The notes under the pieces are model-generated. The model searched no databases, was not told where the DNA came from, and was given only the letters and a program-made list of their open reading frames with translations. Below, in pieces: positions 10,738 through 21,942 of a DNA stretch of 64,000 bases. Numbering within the stretch: position 1 is the first letter of the stretch; every line of letters begins with the position of its first letter. The translations under genes and the position numbers were made by a program. Origin of the DNA: Avena insularis (lineage: Eukaryota; Streptophyta; Magnoliopsida; Poales; Poaceae); assembly GCA_023614405.1 (NCBI GenBank), contig CM042685.1:184050257-184114256 (forward strand). Direction: 5' to 3'.

Positions 10738-11192
10738 ATGGCTTCCACCATACGACTAACCCCTGGAGGCGAGGCGCTTATGCCTCGAACTACCCCCGCC
10801 CACCGGCTATCAAGGCCCTGTTGGTGGATGTCGAAAGCACCGGAGGCGTGCTGGTTCCTCCTGTCCCTCTAGGTGTGGCGCGCCGAATGGCCATCACGAA
10901 CCACTACTACTTCGAGCTCACGCCAGAGTAGCGGAGGAATCCCAACTGGCATCCCGACTATTTCCCGACTTGGAAAGCCTTCTTTGGGGATCGGTGTGAG
11001 AGGGCGTTCGCTAGGCACGAGGAGGACGGCCCACCTCCTCCGAACTTCAACGAGGCCGACTGTCGGCTGTGGTGGCGCGGCCGGACTCTCTAGAGCGTCA
11101 TGGCCTATGACACGGCCGCCGACTCTAACCCCCGCATGCGCTACCCTCAAGTCCAGCCCACTCGTACTCAGCCTTCAAGGTTCAACTACTGA
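10738..11192 (+). pseudogene. Orphan protein of about 150 residues carried by CACTA-1, broken
   Basis: No function is recognised. The start at 10738 gives MASTIRLTPGGEALMPRTT; a one-base loss near 10806 then moves the reading into the frame that reads IKALLVDVESTGGVLVPPV and GVARRMAITNHYYFELTPE. After an in-frame stop at 10929 the same frame continues with NPNWHPDYFPTWKAFFGD, PPPPNFNEADCRLWWRG, another stop, then SVMAYDTAADSNPRMRYP and a final stop. The aromatic and proline-rich composition and the clean continuity after correcting one shift argue for a former real protein rather than chance. It lies between repeat arrays of CACTA-1, behind the telo-box and E2F-like array. Confidence 0.55.
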
Positions 11193-11449
11193 CGACGACG
11201 ATTTATGACGAGAGTCGCGACGTAGCAATTACGACTAAAGTGGCGAGTATTACAGGTGTAGGCAGGAGCATGACTAAATCACTCCAACATTGCAAAACAA
11301 GTTCGGCCGATTGTTACTTAATCTGGCCATGTATCTTAATTTTCAGTTCTTCTATGTATCTTAATCTTCAGTCCTGCTTTATGTAACTTAGTGTTAGTTG
11401 CGTTATGTACTTTAATTCCAGTTCTATCGTAATAAAATTTTGTTCCCGC

Positions 11450-12040
11450 CCATTATTTTCCGTCCTTTTTTCCTGCCCATTAATATATAAAAATATAAGT
11501 TAATTCAAATCCAAATTAAAAACAGAAAATGGTTTTGAATTAGTTATTCAAATCCAAACACTTTTTATGTTTAAAGTTTTTCTAAATTCCAAACTAATAT
11601 TCAAAAAATATAAGTTAATTCATTTTTAATTTTAAATGGTTACATTAATTATTTTTAAAATGTAAAATGGTTTTGAATTAGTTATTCAAATCCAAACACT
11701 TTTTATGTTTAAAGTTTTTCTAAATTCCAAACTAATATTCAAAAAATATAAGTTAATTCATTTTTAATTTTAAATGGTTACATTAATTATTTTTAAAAAC
11801 AGAAAATGGTTTTGAATTAGTTATTCAAATCCAAACACTTTTTATGTTTAAAGTTTTTCTAAATTCCAAATTAATATTCAAAAAATATAAGTTAATTTAT
11901 TTTTAATTTTAAATGGTTCATAGTTTAAATGGTTACATTAATTATTTTTAAAAACAGAAAGTGGTTTTGAATTGGTTATTCAAATTCAAACACTTTTTGT
12001 TTAAAGTTTTCTAAATTCCAAAGTAATTATCATTTAAAAA
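11450..12040. repeat. AT-rich tandem repeat, about 139 bp, four units
   Basis: GGTTTTGAATTAGTTATTCAA recurs at 11531, 11669, 11808 and 11963, giving periods of 138, 139 and 155; the last spacing is lengthened by a small local duplication with TTTAAATGGTT. The unit is almost entirely A/T with GTTTAAAGTTTTTCTAAATTC. No coding potential. Confidence 0.9.
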
Positions 12041-12123
12041 ACAATACAAATTTAAACCTCAAAATAAAAAATAAGGCGGGAAGAGAGAGAAAATTCCTGA
12101 AAAAATTTAAAAATAGGGTCATA

Positions 12124-12272
12124 CGTCCCGGTTGGAGGCACCAACCGGGACTAAAGACCCTGTGCGCGCCCCTTGGGCTGATGAAAAAAAATGGAGTATA
12201 CGTCCCGGTTGGTGGCTCCAACCGGGATGTATGACCCTTTAGTCCCGGTTGTTGCCAACAACCGGGACAAAA
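12124..12272. repeat. Three CCGGTT/AACCGG hairpins
   Basis: CCCGGTTGGAGGCACCAACCGGG, CCCGGTTGGTGGCTCCAACCGGG and CCCGGTTGTTGCCAACAACCGGG occur in succession (each quoted here as a 23-bp stem-loop broken by a short loop). They match the subterminal hairpins at the right end of CACTA-1. Confidence 0.8.
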
Positions 12273-12289
12273 GGAACTTCGTTTATAAC

Positions 12290-12830
12290 TGGCACGCCTC
12301 CTCTTCTTCTTCCCCATCTCACTTCTCTGATTCTCACCGATGCGCCGCGACAGAACCGCCTCGCCGGAAGGCTGCCCGAAGCTCCGCCGCCCCGCCTGTC
12401 CCCGTCTGCCAGACCGTCACCCTCGTCCTTCTAGCCAACACACACAAGCAGGGGCGCATCCTTCTTGCCGGAATCGAGCCCGAAGATCTCCTGCTCTGAC
12501 GGACGTCACCGCCAAATACTACCGCTCCCGGCCACGCCGTGCTTCCCTAACCACCCCATCGTGCTCGTGGTGAGCTCTCCGTCCTCCTGGACCCTCTCCC
12601 GTCCTTCCTCTTGCTCTGTTTCGATCCCGCGTCGAGCGTCGCTTTCCACCGCCGCAGTTCATGCTCGCCGGTGTAGATTCGGCTGCCAAAACAGGGCGGC
12701 GCCACCACCATATGGTTGTCGTGCTGCGCTCTATCCAACCCGCCTACCCGCGTAGTCCTATGAGCCCTCCTTCGTTGTCCCCGTGCATCGCCTGAGAGGT
12801 TCACTGTCGGGTGATGTCAGGCTGACATCA
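12290..12830 (+). other. GC-rich exon-like segment, possibly a captured gene fragment
   Basis: Composition changes sharply to C-rich, with a pyrimidine-rich leader (CTCCTCTTCTTCTTCC), an ATG near 12340 and several short overlapping frames on both strands. It resembles the 5' end of a plant gene, but no frame runs further than about 100 codons and none gives a recognisable domain. CACTA elements are known to capture gene pieces, so that is the likeliest source; the identity is unknown. Confidence 0.35.
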
Positions 12831-12989
12831 CCGTGATGCCAGCCTGTGGGTCAGCCCGGTCAAACCACCCCCCCCTCCCCGGCCCCATTCGCTTGCGTGG
12901 CTGACGACGTGGCCTCGGCCCCACCTGTCAGCCGTAATGTGTAGCCTTTGCCTCGGTGAAAAATGAGCTCACCCCTGTGCTGATGTCAC

Positions 12990-14230
12990 AGTGATGCAAT
13001 AATTCCATTTAAATTGATTAAACAATTCCATAAAATGTAATAATCTTGTAAATTCAATAAGTAATTCATTATAACTCAGAAAAATATGTATAATATATCA
13101 AAATGTTCAGAAAAGTGAGAACTATCTATTTAAGATATAATGATGCATTGTTAAACAACTTTCATAACAAGTTTAATTAGAAGAACAGAGTAACCCCTCA
13201 GAGGTGATTCCGGAGTTTCTCCGAGTTAGGATTTTCACCCCTCGGAACCCCGATTAATTGTCGATCATGCTTTAGGGTTACATTTCAATGCAATTCAACT
13301 TGTCATATCATCATACTTGCTTGAGCATTGCATCGATGCCATGTGTTGATTGTTTCCCTTTCTTTCTAGTGTTTGGTTCTTCCTGGTAGAATACGATATC
13401 AAGATTGAGATCGAAGCCAGAGATCAACACCGTCGAAGCTCAAAGACAAATACTTGACCAACTATAATCAAGTCAAGTAAAAGGATCCTGAAGCTCTACT
13501 TTCGGCTATCAACAGGCAAAGGCAAGCATAGCCCCACCATGATATAATCCTATGATTTCGAAAGCATTTCAATTCTTGCCATGATGCATACGATTCTACT
13601 GTGGTCTTTTATCGATAGATAGAGTGTCCTATCTGTTGCATTACTCCCTTTGAGCTTATATAACTTGATCCACTGCTCCTAACATATTAGGTTTATTAGT
13701 TTGGATTATTAGGCTTATTATTAGTTATGTATTATTAGGTTTATTAATTAGTTAGGTATTATTAGTCTTCGGCCCCACTGGTTAGTCACTGTGGGTATCC
13801 CCAGACCCGGTGAAAAACTACCCCCCCCCCCCCGTGCTGATGTAAAGTGACGCAGTAACTGTTTTAAAATGGTTTAATATTTTCAGAAATTGATATAAAC
13901 TTGTAAATTCAATAACTAATGATTTATAAGTCAGAAAAATACAATAATATATCAAAATGTTCAGAAAATTGAGAGCTATGTGTATAAGCAATCATAATAC
14001 ATTGTCAAGCAACTTTAAACCCTAGTTTAGTTAAATAAACATCAACACCCCTCATGTACATGTGGGTTCGCCGGTGTGTCCTTGCTAGGGCATCTCGAAC
14101 CCTTTTAAATCGATGTTGCACCTAGAGTTAGTGTAGGATCTATAAATCTGACATGTCATACATATTGATTGCGCATTGTATTATGCCATGTATTGATGGC
14201 CGCCTTTCTTTCCGGTATTGGTTCTTCGCA
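12990..14230. repeat. Diverged direct repeat, two blocks of about 360 bp
   Basis: The blocks 13000-13370 and 13860-14225 share TTGTAAATTCAATAA, AATATATCAAAATGTTCAGAAAA, GCATTGTATTATGCCATG-type and TTGATTG/CTTTCTTTC segments in the same order. Between them is a low-complexity part (13690-13760) made of TTATTAG variants and a 14-base C-run near 13821. They look like intron-type DNA duplicated inside CACTA-1; no gene is visible. Confidence 0.6.
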
Positions 14231-14410
14231 ATAGGATCCGAGCCTGAGGGTTTCTCTGAATTAGGGTTTCTGATATTGTAAATTCATTTTTATTATTGTG
14301 TATGTATATATTAGGGTTTCTCCGAATTAGGGTTTATATCTCTCAACACCCTACCTTACATTCTCCCTTAGCCGCTTTAACTTATCCGTTTTTCCACCTA
14401 TGCAAAAAAT

Positions 14411-16638
14411 ATGGACCCAAACGACATAGACAAAGAAAAGGAACAGTTGATCCAAGGTGTGATCCGCGAGGAAGAAAATTTAGATGTATCGATGTTTCTG
14501 AACAACTCCGGAAGAGACGACTTGTTTGAGGTTGAAGGTGATGCCTTCCGCTAGGGAGAAGGCGATGCCTTGTGTGATCGAGAAGATGACCGCTCCGGCG
14601 AGGTGCATGTAATATAATTAATTCATTAATTAATCATCTACTATATATATAGAAGTAGAAATAATAACGACGATCTTTCTTCTTTTAGCCCTCCAGATCG
14701 AAGAAATCTACTGAAAAGAGCGGACGAGGACCAACCAAAATGTTGGAAGACCATGAGAGGTTCAGGATCAAATATATCGGTGAAGACGGCAAACCGATTG
14801 CTCCCGAAGTTGTCGCAAACAAATTTGTGGCATAATGCGGAGTAATCGTTAGGGACTTCATCCCGATCACCATTCGAAATTGGAATAGGCCTGCTGATGC
14901 GGAAGAGGAGGGAACATCTTTATTTCTCCCTACTATGGCCAAAGATTTACTTTGGAAGAGGCTCATGGTTAATTTCAAACTACCGAAGATAGAGCTGGAT
15001 CCAAATGCGGAGGATCCAGTTGAGGACGCCTTAGAACATGCGCGAGCCATGGAGGCTAAGGTCAGGGAGTGGGCTATGAAGAAGATGGCCTAGTGTTTCA
15101 CCAACTGGAAGAAAATATTTCACCTTGACTATCTCGTGAAAGAGAAGACTCCGGATTTTAAGAAGATTCAGTTTGAGAAGATAAAACCATTCCGGGCTGA
15201 GTTTGTGAATTACAAGACAACAGAAAAAGCTAAGAAAATGTCTCAGAATCTAATAAGCTGAATGTCGCTAACAAGAAGTATCACCATACTATGGGGCAAG
15301 GTGGCTGTAGTGGCATTCCTAAGTGGAAGAAACTTGAGGATGAACTGCATAAAAAGATCATCCTGCAGATGCATTTATTGGATCGAACATGCAAAGAATT
15401 GGTTTTACGGGCATGGGGGCACATTGGACTCGGAAGGGAAGTGTATATATAACATACGACATAAAGAAGACCCCTTGCCAATCGAGAAGATGAGAAAAGT
15501 AGTAAAGGATGTTAAAGATGGGGACTTCATTCCCGATAGAGAGAATGATGAGCTCACACTCGCCCTTGGAAATAAGGGCAATGATGGACGAACACGAGGC
15601 ACAGTAGGCTCCAAACCATGGAGCACTGGGTTTCCCGAAGAGAGGACGAAATATCCTGATAGAAGCCGTAAGAGGAGAAAGGACAAGGTGGAAGTTGAAG
15701 CAGATATTCAGAAAGAGCGAATGTGTATAATTGAAGAACGAATAAAGCAACAACAAGATCAAATTAACGCACTTAGCCAGCAAGGTACTACCAGCCCATC
15801 TCAGCAGCACATGGTGGTAGAACCTACATTCGATGCTACCGGCCTATTGAATAATCGAAAAAGCAGTGTGGCTTCCACCGAGGTCCCGGGTGATGACAAT
15901 GACGATGATGATGGTGCACCGATGATGGCTCCTGTTGGATACCCGGTGGATGATATCACACAGATGACACATTGCGAGCTACATGTCAAAGTTGTGAACA
16001 TATCAATGAAGGTGGCGGTCGGCTATGCCTTACCAATTGGACCCACACCAACTTACCACTGTCGTTCGGTTCCACAGGTCTACGCTGTTGTCGGGGTGGA
16101 TGAAATCATGCCCACCTTTGAAGGTTTGAAGCTTGACTACCCTGCAGGTGAAGGGGATGTGACTGAACTGGGATAAGCATCAAACGTCACCATTCTATGG
16201 CCAAAGGAATGTATCGTGCTTCCAAATCACACGCCAAGGCCATCTTCGCTGCCGCCTCACCCGTCTCCAACGAGGTCGTCGCCGCCGCGGCAGCCGTCTT
16301 CGTCGCCTCACCCGGCTCCGTCGCCTCACCCATCTCCGTCGCCTCACCAATCTCCGGCGCAGCCATCGCCACGGCAGCCATCGCCGGCGCCTCAGGATAA
16401 AAAGTGTAAGCGTACTACCGCTACTCTACATAGTGGTAAGCGATCGTCGAAACGTAAACAAGAGCCTCTTCCAAAAGTACCAAAGGTTCCTCCCAAGAGA
16501 GCTTATGACTGTACTGAAGAGGAGACTACGGCTATCGTTGATGTGGAAACGACAGCATTTTTCGCTAAGCTGAGGCGGCCGAAAGAGCCAGAGTTCCCTA
16601 GCACCAAAGAAGAAAAACCCGAGTGTTCAAAATGCTAA
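14411..16638 (+). pseudogene. Second CACTA gene, N-terminal part (Transposase_24-like), broken
   Basis: This is the class of accessory gene found beside TNP2 in plant CACTA elements (Ptta/En/Spm, Transposase_24). The start at 14411 gives MDPNDIDKEKEQLIQGVIR; a stop follows at codon 48. An intron with GTGCAT donor and TCTTCTTTTAG acceptor spans 14603-14688. The next exon reads RSKKSTEKSGRGPTKMLEDH, FIPITIRNWNRP, KKYHHTMGQGG, then an open stretch with WFYGHGGTLDSEGKCIY, FIPDRENDELTLALGN, GRTRGTVGSKPWSTGFPEER and a lysine/glutamate-rich coiled-coil-like part (ERIKQQQDQINALSQQ). After one in-frame TAA at 16174 the same frame continues with VTILWPKECIVLP and a proline/serine-rich linker of about 55 residues. 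At least five stops or shifts break it. Confidence 0.8.
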
Positions 16639-18240
16639 AGACTCTTCATCAACCCGAGCCAAAGCTGTCATCAGACTATGAGCGTTCTATTCTCAAGTCA
16701 CATGCGGCACAACAAGCCTCGAAGATCAGTACTGATGTAAGCGGGAAATTTGTTGCCTAGCTCGGAGAATAAGAAAAACAGTCTTGCGCCCCTCTCAAGG
16801 TGATTTCCCATACCAATGTGGGGTCGAGCAAATATGCGGCCGAAGAGCAGTATGATCCAGATGTAGTTGCACAATACGGAGAAGCTACCGCTGCTCAAGG
16901 TATGAGTATTGCCCAGTACTTATCCCGATTCTGATTTCCCGTGTGTGAAGTAGCATACAAATACCAGTACGGCAAACCTCTCGTCAAACCTGAGGAGTTA
17001 AATAATCTTCCAACAAAAATGCGAAGATTGCATAACTGGTACATGCATGCCACAAAGGCCAGGGCTAACTCGATAATGCTGAGGGTTACAAAAAGCATTA
17101 TGGGAAAGAAATAGATGACATGATATCCGTTGAATTTGTTGAACTATTTCAATTATTCAATCAAGAATCCTTGGACAAATCAATCATCAGTGCCTATTGT
17201 CTGTAAGTACTAATTCTGTAATTAATTTAGTCTCTAGCTATCTCACCTCGTTTATTGCATGTATATAATCATACTATAATATGCAGAATGAAGATTCTCG
17301 AATGCAGCAGAGGACAAATCTATGACATTGGGTTCATTGACCCATATTGGATTCATCAAGCTAATATCAAAACAAACCCCTAGGATACGAAGGATAATAC
17401 CATACACGCGTTAAGGTTTCAAGAAACCAGAAGGGAAATACTATTTCCTTACAATTTCGAGTGAGTGTTATTGTCTTGTATACACTTTCTATTTCGCTTA
17501 CTCGATGTTAAGTATATAATTGATTAGTTATGCATGCGCAGCTTCCACTATATTCTACTAATCATTCAACTTGACAAAGGGCGTATACTAGTCATGGACT
17601 CGAAACATAAACCCCTTGAGACGTGGAAGGACATGCAGATGCTTCTCTAGCGGTAATTCTAATCATTACGACACTATATCGACAACGTTCGTGAATTTTA
17701 TGATATCAAGTAATTAATAACTTCTTTTATTCGTTTTCTTCGCCAGGCAGCTTTTGGAAACGGTTCACCAACAAGGCTAGGGGTGTTTGGAAAGAGGATC
17801 TTACATTTCAACCACTAGATGTAAGCACCACTATCTATATCCGCGCATCTCTTTGATTCTAGTTTTGATACCGTTATTATCATGCTTGATTATTTTTTTG
17901 ATTGAACTTTGTTCTCGTAAAGTGCCTGACGCAGGGACCAGGGAACAATTTATGTGGATACTATGTTTGCGAGTTCATCCGTCAGACATGCTGTGAGAAG
18001 GGCGGAAATTTAGAGCAACTCCACGTACGTAAACAATTTCTATAGTTTTTAATTACCATCAAATTGTGTTTAGTTTCATTCATATAGGTTGACTCCTTTT
18101 TTAAATCAGATCGAACGTCTACGGGACGGTCTTCTGCCAAAGGATCGCGTATGAGCAATTCAGGAGGAATTGGCGGGATTCTTGGATACAGAAGTCCTAA
18201 ACCCAAAAGGAGAATATTATTCGAGTGTGTATAAACAATA
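16639..18240 (+). pseudogene. Second CACTA gene, C-terminal part: Ulp1-type cysteine protease domain
   Basis: Continuation of the preceding gene into a C48 (Ulp1/SUMO-protease-like) domain. The exon pieces YKYQYGKPLVKPEELNNLP, RGQIYDIGFIDPYWIHQAN, FHYILLIIQLDKGRILVMDS, GPGNNLCGYYVCEF and NPKGEYYSSVYKQ stay in order. The expected catalytic His (FHY), Asp (VMDS), Gln (TQGPGNN) and Cys (NLCGYY) can all be read. Introns with GT-AG borders fit at 17213-17286, 17461-17541, 17653-17746, 17821-17922 and 18025-18109. Stops interrupt after KTNP, after MLL and after KDRV. In this family the protease is thought to be an old captured domain; its substrate is unknown. Confidence 0.75.
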
Positions 18241-18404
18241 GGGATTGTATAAAGATCTTATTTTGTATGTAGTGCATGAACTCCGTGTATCGAATGTAAT
18301 ATGTTCGACACTTGGATCTATATTGTCATGATGATCTTGTGTAATATAATGGTTCCTTCATTGATGAGTGAAAAACACTAAATAAAAAATAAAACAACAT
18401 AAAT

Positions 18405-18590
18405 GAATTCTCTGCCGCGGCACACAAAAAGTGGCCAAAATGCTGCCATGGCAAAAAAAGTTGCCAAAATAAATTCTCTGCCGCGACAGAAAAATGTGTC
18501 AAATCTCTACCGCGGCAGACGGGGACTTGCCAAAATGAATTCTCTGCCACGGCAGAGAAATATGTTAAATCTCTGCCGCGGCAGAGGGTT
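18405..18590. repeat. Palindromic CTCTGCCGCGGCAGAG subterminal repeats
   Basis: The 16-bp palindrome CTCTGCCGCGGCAGAG is perfect at 18571-18586, with four damaged copies upstream near 18410, 18475, 18507 and 18541. They alternate with short GCCAAAAT(G/A)AATT spacers. Position just inside the CCGGTT hairpins suggests a second class of binding site for the element's proteins. Confidence 0.8.
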
Positions 18591-18594
18591 ATTT

Positions 18595-18796
18595 GTCCCG
18601 GTTCGTGTTACGAACCGGGACGGTTACTCCTCCCCCCTCGCACTCAGCAGCGGCCACGTGTACGCCTTTTTGTCCCGGTTGGTGGGGCAACCGGGACTAA
18701 AGGTTGGGGCTTTAGTCCCGATTGCCCTATCCCGGTTGGGTAACCGGGACTAAATGCCCTTACCAATCGGGACACATGGGGGGGTTTCCACTAGTG
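18595..18796 (+). repeat. Right subterminal hairpins and terminal inverted repeat of CACTA-1
   Basis: GTCCCGGTTCGTGTTACGAACCGGGAC-type and GTCCCGGTTGGTGGGGCAACCGGGAC-type stem-loops precede the terminal TTTCCACTAGTG. The next three bases, GAC, would be the target duplication, but without the left end this cannot be confirmed. Confidence 0.8.
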
Positions 18797-19157
18797 GACG
18801 CCCGTTGTTTGCCCCTTGGTGGGTAGGGGCTGGCACGGGAGTGCTATGCAAAAGAATTGGGCCGCGCAAGACGCCAGCAACTGTTGGGATTGCCCGCACC
18901 GCAAAGTCTATTTGGGGATGGTTGGGATGTTCAGTGGATGTGCTCTAAGATTTAAATGTGGGTTATAGTATCTAGAAAATTTATTATGGTATGAACTTTG
19001 ATCCAGTACTACCCCTTTCACTGAATTCGTATAATGTCAAATAGAAAAATGGCTGATATCGTTTGATACCCCTTCGTAATTAGTGTATACATGTATATGT
19101 AACCATGTACAGAACTCCATATAACTTACCTAAATAATACGTTTTTCTAGCCTTATA
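18797..19157. other. Spacer between CACTA-1 and the gypsy element
   Basis: No gene, repeat or terminal structure is recognised. The left part is GC-rich, the right part AT-rich. Confidence 0.5.
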
Positions 19158-19604
19158 TAACATGGTTATACCCTACGGGTACACGACATTAGCATACCTG
19201 GTCCAGCCCAAGGAAGGCCCATAAGAATATACGCGGCCTGTGGAGATTTAGGCATCTTCGGATCCTTGGAGAGCAAGACTAGAGTAGATAGAATATACAA
19301 AGGGGTAAACCCTAAACTTGTAACCGACTCGATTGTGCCTGGGACCTGCCTATCTCTATATAAAAGCTAGGAGGACACGACGAGGAGGACAACTTCTCAC
19401 CGCATACACAACTCCATGCTAGATTGCATATGTGTACCCATGTACTTTTCGGTTCTGCCATAATCAAGAGCAGACAAAGCAGGAGTAGGGTTTTCCCTCT
19501 GGGGGCCTGAACCTGGGTAAATCTTGTGTCCCCTGGTTGCTTGTCTGTTAACCGTTCCGCGAACTCCAACATCCCTATCTTCTCCAAAACCCAAGCTAAT
19601 AACA
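19158..19604 (+). repeat. 5' LTR of the gypsy element
   Basis: Starts TAACATGGTTATACCC where the 3' LTR has TGACATGG, so the first G has mutated. It ends CTAATAACA. It holds a TATA-like CTCTATATAAAAGC near 19355 and lacks about 18 bp present in the 3' LTR after GGAGATTT. The similarity of the two LTRs continues a few bases past the CA (ATGGGC), so the exact right border is slightly uncertain. Confidence 0.85.
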
Positions 19605-19635
19605 ATGGGCATTGACGAGTCGAAACCTCGTCAAA

Positions 19636-19653
19636 TGGCGCCGTCTGTGGGAA
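19636..19653 (+). other. Primer-binding site of the gypsy element
   Basis: TGGCGCCGTCTGTGGGAA lies about 30 bases after the LTR end. This is a common plant gypsy primer-binding sequence, usually assigned to tRNA-Asp from memory of the lineage. The gap to the LTR is longer than usual. Confidence 0.75.
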
Positions 19654-19981
19654 TCGGGGGCGCTGATTGTGCGATCGTGACGGTCCCGACCAAAGTGATC
19701 TACAACTCCTTGGCGACGGAGAGCCATCTCCTCTTCGGTGCTTTCGACTTCACCACCAACTCGCTAGCCACCATAAAGGATTTCGAGCCCGTAGGCGACG
19801 GGCTCGAGATTCTATTCGGGAGCTTGTGCTTCCAGGTGGGATAGACCGGCACTCTCTGTCTCCTAGAGCGGGTGCCACTACCATCAATAAGGCCCGCCTC
19901 GTGGGCCCCGCATCCCATCATGCTACGCACGTCAACGCTGACAGACGAGTCACATGATAGCAACAGCTGCAACTCAGATCT

Positions 19982-21703
19982 GTGCGGCCCCCATCGGATG
20001 AAGGAACCTACGGTTCTGGATCCGAAAGTTGTGGCAGCAGCGATCTAATCCGCGGGCGCTACCAATGCGCCATGGTCATCCAAAGCGACGTGGAACAACA
20101 GCCACCAGGTTCAGGTGCCCAAGTACCAGCACCCAATCCAGAGGGAGAAAACGGAGGAAATAGGAGGCAACCATCCCTCCCGCCCAACGAGGGCGACGCT
20201 GCCGCCTACAATCGGATCAACCTCAACGAGGATGGCTGGCGCAGGCACGTGAAGCCATAGTGGGCAACAAGATCCTACCTATGAATTCTTCATGGGACCA
20301 TGAATTCTTCACGGGACCTGCTGATGGCATACCACCTCCTCCTCATCGGTGAGCACAACAGGCAGGTGCAGCTACATGAGGAGCTCGACAAACGCAAGCA
20401 AGCAGCTTCAGAGTCTAGCGCGCGGCAAGCTGCGCTCTCCGCCGCTGGCGGCTCTAGCTCGCACGGCAACAATGCCAACAAGCATCGCTCTCGCACAGAG
20501 CACATGGATCCCGCTGCACGTCGCAAGGTCACCCAAACCCTCAACGCATCCTTCATGGAGATGGACGTCAACGGAAATGTCATACCGAAGACGCTGCAAG
20601 CTGCGATCATGGAAGCCACCACATATCTCGCGTCCCATCCGCCTCTGGTGGGAGACCCGAAGAGAGCTATGCACAAATCTGCACTAGCCGGACTCGGACT
20701 CGTCGGAGCTGCGCTCCACGAGGAAGCTCCTACGGAGCCAAAGAAAAAGGCTACAGTCAGATTCAACCGTAGCCCCACACACTCATCCGACGAGGAGGAA
20801 GACGAGCACGATCTAACTCGACGACGCAAGAGCCCAAGACATCACAGCCGCGACTACGACGCTTGAAACGACCTTGCCCAACGCAAGGTCGACAAGGCAC
20901 GTGCCAAACGCGCGTGCTCAGACGAATCCGAAGAGGATGATGACGGAGAACTCTGCGAAGCTCGATGCTTCAGCAGATCTGTTCAGCGAACGCGGATGCC
21001 GAGAAATTTCAAGCTTATTTTGAACACTCCGAAGTTCGATGGGACGCAGGACCCGAAAGCCTAGCTCAGCAACCACCTGTCGTTCGTCAAGCTGCACGGC
21101 GGAACCAAGAACACTTCCTTGCAATGCCTTCAACTGCAGCTGACAGGCGCAGCCCGGATCTGGCTCAGCAGCCTGTCCTCAGGCTCCATCCGAAGTTGGG
21201 AGGAGCTAGCGTATAGTTTCATCCAAAACTTTAAAGGCACCAGCAAGAGGCCAGCCTCGATCGAGGAGCTGCGAGCCTGCACTCAACTAACGGGCAAATC
21301 CATTCGCTCGTACATACTACGCTGGTCCAACATCAAGAAGTCCGTGGCACACATCTCCGAGGAGAGAACGATCGACGCCTTCAAGGATGGCGTCAAACGC
21401 CCGGACTTCAAGGAAGAACTTGGGCGCGTCAAGCCCAAGACACTCGACCATCTCATGGACATCGCCAACAGGTGGGCAGATGGTGAGGATTTAGTCCACC
21501 GAGCACATTCGGATAAGGAAGATAACTACGGCCACAGACGCGAGCGCCGTAGCAAGCGAAGATCGCGCGTCTACGACGATCACGAAGGACCCGACATGGT
21601 TGTGGTTGGCTACGCTGAACACCGCAACAAAAACAACTGCAGCAGCGGCGGATACCGTGGAAGCAACTTCCACGACGGAGGACACCCAACGCAAACGTGG
21701 TAG
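19982..21703 (+). pseudogene. gag of the gypsy element, broken
   Basis: Capsid-type polyprotein that would package element RNA in the cytoplasm. Three open pieces follow one another: 19982-20260 (acidic/proline-rich, ending INLNEDGWRRHVKP), 20300-20866 (basic helix-rich, LLLIGEHNRQVQLHEELDK) and 21119-21703, which carries the retrotransposon gag block (TGAARIWLSSLSSGSIRSWE, SYILRWSNIKKSV, LMDIANRWADGED). A 19-bp tandem duplication at 20281-20318 shifts the frame between the first two pieces. The stop at 21061 (KA*LSNHL) replaces an expected Trp, TGG to TAG. A basic C-terminal tail (RRERRSKRRSR) follows the capsid part. Confidence 0.8.
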
Positions 21704-21942
21704 CGCCGTGGCCGTGACGACGAACCCTCGGCATACGACAAGTTGTCGGGCCCATGCACCATCCACTTCTACATCGACAAGCAGGATGGCAAAAAGAAGG
21801 CCAGCCACATGCTCAAGGACTGCCACGAGTTCCAGAAACTCACGAGGGTTCCACCCAGATGTGACACCAGTTCCTGAACCCTGGGTTCGGACCCGCACCT
21901 GCACCAGGCGACATCGCCCATGGAGCTCTTCCACCACCACCT

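Larger units (their letters stand above)
3400..18796 (+). mobile_element. CACTA-1, autonomous-type En/Spm element, right terminus present
   Basis: A CACTA element with both usual genes in the same orientation: a TNP2-like transposase first and a Transposase_24/Ulp1-type second gene. The right end reads TTTCCACTAGTG at 18785-18796, that is CACTAGTGGAAA inverted, and is preceded by CCGGTT/AACCGG hairpins typical of subterminal regions. Several internal tandem arrays inflate the length. The left terminus is missing or beyond recognition, so the start given is only where similarity to the TNP2 leader becomes plausible. Both genes carry many stops, so the copy cannot encode functional proteins now. 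Confidence 0.8.

Noticed and set aside
12340..12804. Several overlapping GC-rich frames on both strands as host gene exons
   Set aside because: None is longer than about 100 codons and none shows a domain; kept only as an exon-like segment.
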